Shown in pieces: positions 52,660 through 61,107 of a stretch of DNA of 64,000 nt (its first letter is position 1; the number at the start of each line of letters is the position of its first letter). The notes under the pieces are model-generated. The model saw nothing but the letters and a program-made list of their open reading frames with translations. It had not been told where the DNA came from and ran no database searches. Source of the stretch: Aquimarina sediminis (GTDB lineage: Bacteria > Bacteroidota > Bacteroidia > Flavobacteriales > Flavobacteriaceae); NCBI RefSeq assembly GCF_002895435.1, contig NZ_POYJ01000002.1, forward strand, positions 124,001 to 188,000. Reading direction: 5' to 3'. The translations under genes were made by a program, and so were the position numbers.

Positions 52660-53793
52660 CTACAATTCCCATCTAAGTCCAATTCCGGCATATTGATTTC
52701 TATAATTTCTAAAAGATCGTGCATCTATATCGGTGTAATTAGTACTTCTTACTCTGGAGTAAATAGTTGCTGTTATTGAAAATCCATTTCCAATTTTATG
52801 AGATGCATTCATTTGAAAATTTGCATACTGATATTTAAGATTTTCTCCAATTCGCATTTCTGTATTTCTAGCTTCAATGTCATTATATTTTCGACTAATA
52901 TGAGATAACGAAGTTCTTATTTTGGTAGATTTATTTTTATAAGTCATATGTATTCCCGGACCAAATTGATTAAATCCAGAGCGACCTGTAGAGTTATCAA
53001 TTCTTTTATAATAAATGAGATTTGGTTTTACTCTAAACTTTTCGCTAAATGGTAATTCATAAAAGAGATTCGCTTTTATATAATCCCAATCTCTCTCTCC
53101 ATCGGTATCTATCTCACTTGCATTAAAAGTATCATACAATCTTTTTTTGACATATGCACTTATTCCAAACTTGTGTTCCAGCCGATGAACCTCAAAAGAC
53201 TGAATACTAGAAAACTGCACTCCATACTCATCAAATTGTAAATCTCTAACTCCAAAAGCATCGAAATCTTTAAAATTGTAAAAGCCTTCAAATGTCATCT
53301 CATTAGCCTTAAACGGTGCAAATTGAACACCAGTAGTGATTCCATAATTTGTATATCCTAATGGGTTAATTAATACATCTTGATTACCTCCAAGCCCCTC
53401 TCTATTCATTCTTTTAAGTCTAATCTCTGTCAAAAAAATTGTTTTTCTGGTAAACTTGTGATCATATTTGGCTTTTGCATCAAGACTCCAATAGCTATCA
53501 TCAAAATTCTCATAAAACACTCTCGAAAAAGGGTTCAACGACAGTCTTGCCCTATTCTTTCTCCACTTATAGCGATACTTATAATCTATTTCTATATCTT
53601 GATAAACGCTACTAGAAATCAGATTTTCTTTGGTGAGAACAGTATTATCTACACGTACCTCTTTTGGACTTTTAAAATAATTATACTCATACCCGCCTTG
53701 TGTTTCGATATCCAAACTGTTTTTACTTTGTGAGAAACCTACCATAAAGACAAATGATACCGTTACTAGGCATATTACATTTCTTATTTTCAT
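52660..53793 (-). CDS. outer-membrane beta-barrel protein of the ECF module
   Basis: 377 residues. Signal peptide 1-21 (cleavage near GFSQ). The rest alternates polar and hydrophobic residues with many Tyr/Phe/Trp, as in a transmembrane beta barrel, and ends AGIGLRWEL. No plug domain or TonB box seen. It is the third gene of the leftward unit, 33 nt after the ATP-grasp gene. Possibly a channel or surface porin for the product or substrate of the two enzymes. No named family recognised. Confidence 0.75.
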   Translation of the reverse strand: MKIRNVICLVTVSFVFMVGFSQSKNSLDIETQGGYEYNYFKSPKEVRVDNTVLTKENLISSSVYQDIEIDYKYRYKWRKNRARLSLNPFSRVFYENFDDSYWSLDAKAKYDHKFTRKTIFLTEIRLKRMNREGLGGNQDVLINPLGYTNYGITTGVQFAPFKANEMTFEGFYNFKDFDAFGVRDLQFDEYGVQFSSIQSFEVHRLEHKFGISAYVKKRLYDTFNASEIDTDGERDWDYIKANLFYELPFSEKFRVKPNLIYYKRIDNSTGRSGFNQFGPGIHMTYKNKSTKIRTSLSHISRKYNDIEARNTEMRIGENLKYQYANFQMNASHKIGNGFSITATIYSRVRSTNYTDIDARSFRNYRNQYAGIGLRWEL

Positions 53794-53826
53794 TACAATT
53801 CTTCTTCTTTATTTTAATGATTAAGT

Positions 53827-54711
53827 TTAAATAGCTTGCTTTATTACTTCTTTAAGCCCCATTCTATTTACTAACTGAATGCCAAGTCCGGGACGAACAT
53901 TAATTTCCATGATTTGTGGACCTTTGTTTTTATCAATAACAATATCAATACCCAGATAGTTAAGTGGAAATGCCTTTGCTGTAGCTATGGATATCTCCAA
54001 AATTTCTTCCCAGTACGGTATGGGGGAACCATTAACCAAAAATGCACTATCCGGGTGATGATTACTGTATTTTCTACCATCGTATACTTCCTTCAATCGC
54101 CCTTCTTTCATATCGATACCAATACCTACACCATTTTGGTGTAGATTTGCTTTGCCATCAGACCTGTCTGTTGGCATCCTTAACATCCCCATTAGAGGTG
54201 TGTTGTTAAGTGTTATTATTCTAAAATCAGGAACTCCCTGAGGGTATATATCATGAAAAAAAGGATGAGGTTCTATACACTCTTCGATAAGCACCCTATC
54301 ATGAGAACCTAGGGAAAAGAATCCCATAATGATGGATGCCATATGCTGAAATATCTGTCGATCACTTATGGCCTTTCCTTGACTTGTCCAATTGCTTTTT
54401 TCATCTTTTTTAAGAATGATAATACCACCTCCTCCGCATCCATTAGCAGGTTTTATAGCCACTGCGTTATATTGCTTACAAGATTCCCAAGCTTTTTTGA
54501 TATCGCTATTATATTCTACTATTGCATATGTTGCTGCACAAGGAATATTGTTTTGATGTAAAACCTCTTTGGTAAGAACTTTATCATCTGCCAGAGCATA
54601 ATGCTTTTTTGGATTATTTGGATAAATAAGCTTAATATTTCTCTCATTCAAACCGATAACCTTTGATGTTGCCTTAGACTTTTTATTGAAAATTATCGAA
54701 AACATATTCAT
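53827..54711 (-). CDS. alpha-L-glutamate ligase-like protein (RimK-related ATP-grasp)
   Basis: 294 residues, no signal peptide. ATP-grasp features: KPANGCGGGGIIIL glycine-rich loop with K87, VLIEECIEPHPFF (adenine-side Glu), PDFRIITLNNTPLMGMLRMP, and the Mg-binding tail IMEINVRPGLGIQLVNRMG (E269, N271). The family is related to RimK, which adds glutamates to ribosomal protein S6, but substrates of this branch are not known to me. In Proteobacteria the same two genes (this and a 7TM transglutaminase-like protein) occur together. It has a predicted ECF promoter 36 nt upstream, and is followed by the barrel-protein gene. Confidence 0.9.
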   Translation of the reverse strand: MNMFSIIFNKKSKATSKVIGLNERNIKLIYPNNPKKHYALADDKVLTKEVLHQNNIPCAATYAIVEYNSDIKKAWESCKQYNAVAIKPANGCGGGGIIILKKDEKSNWTSQGKAISDRQIFQHMASIIMGFFSLGSHDRVLIEECIEPHPFFHDIYPQGVPDFRIITLNNTPLMGMLRMPTDRSDGKANLHQNGVGIGIDMKEGRLKEVYDGRKYSNHHPDSAFLVNGSPIPYWEEILEISIATAKAFPLNYLGIDIVIDKNKGPQIMEINVRPGLGIQLVNRMGLKEVIKQAI

Positions 54712-54747
54712 ACATTTTATACGTTATTTTCCTTAGTTCGTTATAAA

Positions 54748-54774
54748 AACAAGTAAGTTTCCATTTACCCTACC
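54748..54774 (-). promoter_or_regulatory. predicted ECF-sigma promoter, copy 1, before the ATP-grasp gene
   Basis: Reverse strand GGTAGGGT (54774-54767), N11, TACTTGTT (54755-54748). 36 nt before the ATG. Same elements and same spacer length as copies at 56389-56415 and 56960-56986. Confidence 0.75.
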
Positions 54775-54788
54775 AAAAAATTATTTTT

Positions 54789-56366
54789 TTATTTTTCTAC
54801 CTTCAAAAGAGGTTTAAATCGAAACAACTCTATCCATCGTATTCCTATGTATCTTCCCAAAAATGCAGCAAAGACAATAATGAGTAGAACAACCTCTGGA
54901 AATAATATTAGAATAGATGGCAACCAAGACCAGGATAATATGAGGTAACAAATCGATGTAGCAATTAATGTCTGGAACAGTTTATCTATAGCTTTTACAT
55001 ACCCATCCTCTAGTGTAGATCTAGAAAACCGCTCTGCCGAAATTGTTAGAATGATAATTGGGAAAAATGTCAATTTTGTAAGCCATTCTATATTATTTTT
55101 AACACCTAAATGTGTTGCTAAAAGAATTACAGATACCATTACAGTTAGAGAGATTACCAATTTTGGTGTATATAACAACCTCAACTTATCAAAAGGATAT
55201 GATATTAATCCAATAAGTGTTATTAGTCCCACAAAAATTGCAATCCCCGAAACAAAACCAATATGTAGCAAAGAAAATGCAATTAGCACAGGAAGAAATA
55301 CACCAAAAGTCTTTAATCCCACTATGTTTCTTAAAAAAGCTACCATTAAGCCGCCTATAGGTAACAATAATAGAAGATGTAGTGACCCCTTTGATATTAT
55401 TTTCTTGTCGACTAGATTCCAAAGTGAAAAACCCGGTAAATTGTGAAGTTCTTCAGAATTCATTTTTAAGAATGAAATATGATTTACTTGATTGATCTGG
55501 TAGGTATAATCAAATTGAATCCCAGCTGTATGGGTAATCAGGGACTTATCTCCTTGATATAATTCTAAGTAGTTAGAAGGTAGATAAGCAAAGTGATTAT
55601 TTAAACCATCAAAAGGAACCCATACCTTGTTTATCAATACTTCTACCCAAGCATGAGATGTTCTTTTTTCTGTATTCTCTAAGATAATACCTCCTTTTAT
55701 TCTTGCCGGGTATCCAAGGTTTCTACACAATGCTACAAACAATCTACTTTTTCCGTTGCAAGAGGCTTTATTTTGCTGAATTGTTGTTATCGCATCGGTC
55801 AGTGTAATTATTGGAGCAGAAGGAATTGCATATACGTAATCAAAAATCTTTCTGATTACCTCTTTATCATTTTTTGTGTCTTGATCAAGTCGTGCAGCTA
55901 ATTCATCTATAATTTTATCTTCTGATTGAATGTTTTCGGTTGGTCTAAGATATTTAAGGTAGTTCTCTGATACAGTATTAAATGATTTTGGCAGTCTATA
56001 AGTCCGATCTTTTCCTTCGAATATAAATTCATAATCCACAGAATGGTACGCTTGTTTTTTATCTGTTTCCCAAATAGCCTTAATATTCTCTGAATCTTCT
56101 TCTTTCCTAAAAAAAGACAGATTGTTATCGTTTGTTACTTTTTCTTTAGATATACGTTGTCTAGAATTGTTTTTAGGAATATAGGTTTTTAGTGATGTAG
56201 CCTTATCCCCTGATTTGAAAAAGAATCGATACTTAATTTGATAAACATTCTCGGGATTAAAATTGTCGTAATTCTTAAAGATAGGCTTAACTTTTAATCC
56301 AATAGAAACAACTACTATTATAGTAATTAAGCTTAATGAGATTTTAAGATTTGTTTTCGAATTCAT
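54789..56366 (-). CDS. transglutaminase domain fused to a 7TM membrane domain
   Basis: 525 residues. TM1 about 9-26, periplasmic region 27-325 with a transglutaminase-like core, then about seven membrane helices (330-505) with FGVFLPVLIAFSLLHIGFVS. The Cys-His-Asp triad looks complete: C203 in NKASCNGKS, H238 in RTSHAWVE, D253 in VPFDGLN. Proteobacterial relatives are named inactive transglutaminase fused to 7TM, so an intact triad is notable. It may cleave or form amide bonds in the periplasm, with the 7TM part as anchor or transporter. First gene of the leftward unit, with a predicted ECF promoter 22 nt upstream. Confidence 0.9.
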   Translation of the reverse strand: MNSKTNLKISLSLITIIVVVSIGLKVKPIFKNYDNFNPENVYQIKYRFFFKSGDKATSLKTYIPKNNSRQRISKEKVTNDNNLSFFRKEEDSENIKAIWETDKKQAYHSVDYEFIFEGKDRTYRLPKSFNTVSENYLKYLRPTENIQSEDKIIDELAARLDQDTKNDKEVIRKIFDYVYAIPSAPIITLTDAITTIQQNKASCNGKSRLFVALCRNLGYPARIKGGIILENTEKRTSHAWVEVLINKVWVPFDGLNNHFAYLPSNYLELYQGDKSLITHTAGIQFDYTYQINQVNHISFLKMNSEELHNLPGFSLWNLVDKKIISKGSLHLLLLLPIGGLMVAFLRNIVGLKTFGVFLPVLIAFSLLHIGFVSGIAIFVGLITLIGLISYPFDKLRLLYTPKLVISLTVMVSVILLATHLGVKNNIEWLTKLTFFPIIILTISAERFSRSTLEDGYVKAIDKLFQTLIATSICYLILSWSWLPSILILFPEVVLLIIVFAAFLGRYIGIRWIELFRFKPLLKVEK

Positions 56367-56381
56367 AATCAGCTATTTTTG
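56350..56381 (+). promoter_or_regulatory. housekeeping promoter of the ECF sigma gene
   Basis: TTTG (56350-56353), N20, TATTTTTG (56374-56381): a full Bacteroidota sigma-A-type match, 60 nt before the sigma ATG. It overlaps the 5-prime end of the transglutaminase gene on the other strand. It suggests that the sigma gene is transcribed independently of its own product. Confidence 0.75.
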
Positions 56382-56388
56382 GATTAAT

Positions 56389-56415
56389 AACAAGTAGGAA
56401 TTATTTCACCCTACC
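56389..56415 (-). promoter_or_regulatory. predicted ECF-sigma promoter, copy 2, before the transglutaminase gene
   Basis: Reverse strand GGTAGGGT (56415-56408), N11, TACTTGTT (56396-56389). 22 nt before the ATG. Confidence 0.75.
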
Positions 56416-56441
56416 CTAAATCGAAAAAAAATCTTTTTTTT

Positions 56442-56954
56442 ATGATGCAATCCTCAAAATCTGTCTGTGATCAACCTGTATTTACCAAACTCTTTGAAAC
56501 ACATGCAGAAACTGTAAGAAATTTCATTTTTTACAAATGTGGAGACAAGGAGCAAGCAGAAGATGTTATGCAAGAAGCTTTTATAAAACTATGGGACAAT
56601 TGTAAAAAAGTGATTTTTGAAAAAGCCAAAGGTTTTTTATGTACAGTAGCAAATAATTTATTCCTTAATCAAGTTGCACATAAAAAAGTTGTTTTAGAAT
56701 ATTCTAAAATCCCTAAAAGCAACAAAAATATCGAATCCCCGGATTTTGTAATGGAAGAAAAGGAGTTTATGAACAAGCTCCAAAATGCGATTGCCGAGCT
56801 TTCTGAAGGTCAACGAGAAGTTTTTTTATTAAATAGGATTGACAAAAAAACATATAATGAAATTGCAGAAATGCTTGATATTTCTGTAAAAGCCGTTGAA
56901 AAAAGAATGCACAATGCGTTAAAGCAGTTAAGAAAACTAGTAAAAAACATATAG
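56442..56954 (+). CDS. ECF-type sigma factor of the FecR/TonB-receptor module
   Basis: 170 residues; start at the first or second Met. Region 2: FTKLFETHAETVRNFIFYKC, then AEDVMQEAFIKLWDNC, AKGFLCTVANNLFLNQ. Region 4: AIAELSEGQREVFLLNRIDK and TYNEIAEMLDISVKAVEKRMH, as in Bacteroidota FecI-like sigma factors. It is followed by fecR after 57 nt, the normal sigma/anti-sigma order. It has a housekeeping promoter, while fecR and both leftward genes have the shared bipartite motif. Confidence 0.95.
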   Translation: MMQSSKSVCDQPVFTKLFETHAETVRNFIFYKCGDKEQAEDVMQEAFIKLWDNCKKVIFEKAKGFLCTVANNLFLNQVAHKKVVLEYSKIPKSNKNIESPDFVMEEKEFMNKLQNAIAELSEGQREVFLLNRIDKKTYNEIAEMLDISVKAVEKRMHNALKQLRKLVKNI

Positions 56955-56959
56955 ATGGT

Positions 56960-56986
56960 GGTAGGGTATTCTAAAACTTACCTGTT
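56960..56986 (+). promoter_or_regulatory. predicted ECF-sigma promoter, copy 3, before fecR
   Basis: GGTAGGGT (56960-56967), N11, TACCTGTT (56979-56986). 25 nt before the fecR ATG, within the 57-nt sigma-fecR gap. One base differs from the other two copies in the second box. Confidence 0.75.
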
Positions 56987-57011
56987 ATTCTCCTAACAAG
57001 AGGTAGAAATT

Positions 57012-57917
57012 ATGCTTGAGGAAAAGGACGATACATACTTAGCAAAATGGTTGGATAATAAACTCAACCCAGAAGAGCTTGAAGAATTTAAAAAGCTTCC
57101 TGAATATGATGATTATAAAAAAATCGTAACAGGGTTAGCATTTTTTAAGGCCCCCTCATTTGATGTGCAACCATCATTAGCAACTACTCTAGGAAAGATT
57201 TATCAACCTAAACAAGGAAAAGTAATTAATCTAAAACCTGTCGTATCCGCAATAGCTGCCGCTGCTTCAATTGTATTGATTATTGGGATTTTCTTTAACA
57301 AAGTGACGTATGCCGCAAAATCTGGAGAACAGTTGGCTATTGTATTACCTGACGGGAGTTCTGTAGATCTTAATTCTGCTTCTACATTATCGCATCGCCG
57401 TTTTTTCTGGTCAAACAATCGAAGTATCACACTAAATGGTGAAGCTTATTTTAAGGTAACCTCAGGAACCAATTTTACTGTAACTACAGAATTAGGGAAA
57501 ATTGAAGTATTAGGAACCCAGTTTAACGTAAAATCTAGATCCAATGAATTTCAAGTAGGTTGTTATGAAGGAAAAGTAAAGGTATCAACAAATGATCAAC
57601 AACAACAAAAAATAATACAAAAAGGAGAAGGAGTTTCTCTGCATGGCAAAAGGCTTATCGAAGAAACAATTATACATACAGAACCTCTATGGAAAAAGGG
57701 GGAAAGTATTTTTAAGAGCGCTCCATTAACAATTGTATTAGATGAATTAGAAAGACAGTATAATGTCTCGTTTAAACGCGATAAGATCGATCAAAATCAA
57801 CTTTTCACAGGTGGTTTTAATAATAATGATCTAAACATTGCTCTAGAATCTGTTCTTGTTCCTATGGGAATCGATTATGTAGTTAATGGTAGTAATATTT
57901 CGCTTTCTCCCCAATAA
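57012..57917 (+). CDS. FecR-family anti-sigma/sigma-regulator
   Basis: 301 residues. A short cytosolic N-terminus (MLEEKDDTYLAKWLDNKLNP) binds the sigma factor in this family. TM at about 76-95. The periplasmic FecR domain has IVLPDGSSVDLNSASTLSHR and RSITLNGEAYFKVTSGTNF, then VLGTQFNVKSRSNEF. A C-terminal STN-like/DUF4974 part (LDELERQYNVSFKRDK) contacts the receptor STN domain in known FecIRA-like systems. It lies between the sigma and receptor genes, with its own predicted ECF promoter. Confidence 0.95.
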   Translation: MLEEKDDTYLAKWLDNKLNPEELEEFKKLPEYDDYKKIVTGLAFFKAPSFDVQPSLATTLGKIYQPKQGKVINLKPVVSAIAAAASIVLIIGIFFNKVTYAAKSGEQLAIVLPDGSSVDLNSASTLSHRRFFWSNNRSITLNGEAYFKVTSGTNFTVTTELGKIEVLGTQFNVKSRSNEFQVGCYEGKVKVSTNDQQQQKIIQKGEGVSLHGKRLIEETIIHTEPLWKKGESIFKSAPLTIVLDELERQYNVSFKRDKIDQNQLFTGGFNNNDLNIALESVLVPMGIDYVVNGSNISLSPQ

Positions 57918-58002
57918 ATTTTAAAAATTATTGTTTACTCATTTACACCATTGATTTTAAAATATTGAGTTTTTAGAATATTTTAAAACTGTATATCGAA
58001 TT

Positions 58003-60561
58003 ATGAAAAGAATTCTGTTAGTACTGCTTTTTTGTACATACTCATTGCATGCCCAAATTACCAAGAATTATAATCAAGTGCCCCTTCAACAAGTTCTTAC
58101 AGAATTATCAGAATCTTATGATCTTATTTTTTCTTTTAGCAATGAAACCGTAAAAGACAAAATAATTACACTGGCAATTAACAACACCCCAATAGATAAG
58201 GTTCTCACCACATTGACAACACTAACTAGTCTAAACTTCAAAAAAATCTCTAATCGGCAAGTAATTGTCAGCCCCCAAAACAATAACGTTGAAGTATGTG
58301 GATATCTTTATGATGAAACTACAAACGCTCCTCTCTCTTTTGCTTCTATAACTATTGAAAGCACTAAAACTGGTACCATTGCAAACGATGACGGTTTCTT
58401 TCAATTAGGTAGTGTTCATCAAAATGCAACAATAACAATACAATATGTAGGGTATAAAGACAAAACAATTACTGCTGATTCTTTTAAGGCATCAAGTTGT
58501 CCCAGAATTCCTCTTTTTGTAGAAAGCACCTCTCTAGCAGAAGTACTTATCGTAGAATATATCACTACAGGGATTGACAAAAACATTGATGGTTCATTTG
58601 GGATTTCTAATAAAGACTTAGGTATTCTTCCTGGTCAAAGTGAGCCTGATATTTTACAAAGCATTCAACTTATCCCAGGAATAAATAGCCCTGATGAAAC
58701 TGCTTCGGGCATACAAATTCGAGGTGGTTCTCCCGATCAAAATCTAGTACTATGGGATGGTATAAAAATGTATAATACTGGTCATTTTTTCGGAATGTTT
58801 TCTGCATTTAATCCTAATGTTATTAAAGAAGCAAAGATCTTTAAAGGAGGAGCGGATCCAAAACATGGAGACCGTGTATCCGGTGTAATTGACATTTCTA
58901 GTGATAATGAAGTGCCAACAAAACTTAACGGAGGAGCAGGAGTTAACGGCACTCATGCAGATTTGTTTTTCAAAGTTCCTGTAGGCAAAAGTATTGGATT
59001 AGTTGTTTCGGGCAGAAGATCTTTTACTGATTTTTTTGAAAGCCCAACATATGATGTTCTTTCTGAAAAAGTATTTCAAAACACAAAAATAGTAGAGAAC
59101 CTTAACCCCTTAGACCCCGAAGAAGAGGAAGAAGAGGAAGAGTTCATAGAAAAAATTGGAGAGAACAACTTTTTCTTTTATGATATTACTACCCGACTAA
59201 TTATAGACTTATCAAAAAATGATAAAATTCTTGCCAGTAGTATCCATACTCATAATGATCTCGCATTCGAAGTAAGTGACGAAGAAGATCTACTTACCGA
59301 TGATCTCAATATCAAAAATGAAGGTCTTAGCCTATCCTGGGAAGGCACCAAATTTGATCATTTTCATCACAGTTTAAAAACCTACTATTCTAAGTATGAT
59401 TCTGACTATTTATTCATTCAAAAACAGGAATCCCAAATAGAAGAACAATCTGTTAGACGTAATACCGTAGAAGATATTGGATTAGATGTTAACATTAGTT
59501 ATGATCTAGATCCTAAGAACTCTTTAATGCTCGGTTATCAATTCTCTAACAACGAAGTGTTTTATACCGTTACCAGAGAAGGTGAATTCGAATCACCTAT
59601 AAACGAATCTGATCAAGTAAAAAACACGGCAAATACAATATATGCCAACTATAAATTCTCACCAAAAAACAAGAGTTTTATAAACATTGGAATAAGAACA
59701 TCACATTACTCGATAATTGACAAACTATACATAGAACCAAGAGTAAATATTGAGCACCCTCTTACTAATTTCTTAAGGATAAAAGCCACTGGAGAACTTA
59801 GATATCAACCCATAAGTCAGTTGGTCGAATTTGAAGACACTCAACTTCGTTTGGAGAATAATTTATGGATTCATACTAATAATGAAATTCCTATCTTAGA
59901 AAGTTCACAATACTCTGGTGGATTACTTTTTTCTAAAAAGGGTTGGAATTTTGAAATAGATGGATATTACAAAAACATCGAAGGGCTTACCTCTGTTACT
60001 AATGGGTTTAACACAATCAATACTGATCTATCTACTGGCAAAAGTACAATTGTTGGTGTAGACATATTGCTAAAGAAAAAGTTCAAAAATTTTAGAACAT
60101 GGCTGGGATATACTTTTAATGATATCCAGTATACTTTCCCTGAGATACAAGAGACTTCTTTTTCTGGAAATAATGATATCACACATAATTTTAGAGTTTC
60201 TAACACTTATGAGTTAAGTAGCTGGGAGTTTTCTTTAGGTTGGTTATGGCGATCCGGAGCTCCTTTTACAGATGCTAATCTGGTTAATGAAGAAATTGAA
60301 TTTGGTTCTGCCAATGCTAAACGTTTACCAGAATATCATCGTTTAGACCTATCCGCAATATATCGATTTAGCTTTGACAAATCGGATAATTGGAGAGGTC
60401 AAATAGGTGCTTCAATATTAAACCTATACAATCGACAAGTTCCGACTTCTGTTAGTTATCGAGTAGATGATAATCCAACCACAGGAGATATAGAATTAAA
60501 CAAACTACAACAAAAATCACTAGGGATTACTCCAAATCTAGTCTTTAGATTATACTTCTAA
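58003..60561 (+). CDS. TonB-dependent receptor with STN signalling domain
   Basis: 852 residues. Signal peptide 1-17. STN domain about 19-90 (ITKNYNQVPLQQVLTELSES). CarboxypepD_reg-like domain about 98-170 (VCGYLYDETTNAPLSFASIT). Plug about 205-310 with IQIRGGSPDQNLVLWDGIKMY. A beta barrel runs to the C-terminal LGITPNLVFRLYF. The STN domain signals ligand occupancy to FecR, releasing the sigma factor. No SusD-like partner follows, so it is not a classic glycan-uptake SusCD pair. An acidic run of eight Glu near residue 375 lies in a loop. The substrate is unknown. Confidence 0.95.
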   Translation: MKRILLVLLFCTYSLHAQITKNYNQVPLQQVLTELSESYDLIFSFSNETVKDKIITLAINNTPIDKVLTTLTTLTSLNFKKISNRQVIVSPQNNNVEVCGYLYDETTNAPLSFASITIESTKTGTIANDDGFFQLGSVHQNATITIQYVGYKDKTITADSFKASSCPRIPLFVESTSLAEVLIVEYITTGIDKNIDGSFGISNKDLGILPGQSEPDILQSIQLIPGINSPDETASGIQIRGGSPDQNLVLWDGIKMYNTGHFFGMFSAFNPNVIKEAKIFKGGADPKHGDRVSGVIDISSDNEVPTKLNGGAGVNGTHADLFFKVPVGKSIGLVVSGRRSFTDFFESPTYDVLSEKVFQNTKIVENLNPLDPEEEEEEEEFIEKIGENNFFFYDITTRLIIDLSKNDKILASSIHTHNDLAFEVSDEEDLLTDDLNIKNEGLSLSWEGTKFDHFHHSLKTYYSKYDSDYLFIQKQESQIEEQSVRRNTVEDIGLDVNISYDLDPKNSLMLGYQFSNNEVFYTVTREGEFESPINESDQVKNTANTIYANYKFSPKNKSFINIGIRTSHYSIIDKLYIEPRVNIEHPLTNFLRIKATGELRYQPISQLVEFEDTQLRLENNLWIHTNNEIPILESSQYSGGLLFSKKGWNFEIDGYYKNIEGLTSVTNGFNTINTDLSTGKSTIVGVDILLKKKFKNFRTWLGYTFNDIQYTFPEIQETSFSGNNDITHNFRVSNTYELSSWEFSLGWLWRSGAPFTDANLVNEEIEFGSANAKRLPEYHRLDLSAIYRFSFDKSDNWRGQIGASILNLYNRQVPTSVSYRVDDNPTTGDIELNKLQQKSLGITPNLVFRLYF

Positions 60562-61107
60562 ACAAATCATATCAACCTGTTCTTTGTTTTCATTTACATC
60601 AAATATTAGGTGTTTTGCCAAATTTTCAATCCTATTGACTAAACTTTTAGTCAACCCGATGATCTGTTTAACCTCAAAGACCTTCTCGAGTGTCTTTTCT
60701 ACCTTCCTAAGCGTCTTTTTGACGAAGTATTTAACGCTACCTGTACAATTTTTAGGTCGTGGGGTTAAAATTTTAAAAAGAATAGTTGAATTTTTAGCCT
60801 TTAAAGCTAAAGTTTTAACTTGTGAAGCTAAACACTTCGTCTTTTTCGCTAAACGGAACGTCTTTTTGACGCAATCGAAGGTCTTTGGATCAAAACTGCA
60901 TTATACGTACTTCAGGTCTGTGCAAAAAATCGCTTTAACTCAGCCACTCTTTCCGTGATACCAATTTGACTTTGAAGCATAGATGAAAAGGGAATTTTAT
61001 GTGATAAATTAAAATCAGAAATGGTATATTCTCTATTTTACAAAATAAGATTATCAGTTAAGTTATACATAGAAAGAATTATATTTGGGCGTAACTAATT
61101 ATATCAA
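60562..61107. repeat. 545-nt region with degenerate 21-nt repeats, no confident gene
   Basis: On the reverse strand successive 21-nt units begin AAAGAC(C/G) near 60887, 60866 and 60845, with two more diverged units beyond. CGTCTTTTTGACG occurs exactly at 60712-60724 and 60859-60871. A 124-codon plus frame (60584-60958) has heptad-like KVF/AK repeats but lacks a normal protein character. It may be decayed repeat DNA or a low-complexity gene. Nothing is seen in 60959-61107. Confidence 0.45.

Noticed and set aside
52473-52724. 83-codon reverse ORF
   Set aside because: It overlaps the end of the beta-barrel gene in another frame and runs through the perfect terminator hairpin at 52600-52625; no domain is visible.
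60584-60958. 124-codon plus ORF after the TonB receptor
   Set aside because: Low-complexity, Phe/Lys-rich heptads from 21-nt repeats, no signal or fold evident; reported as a repeat region instead.
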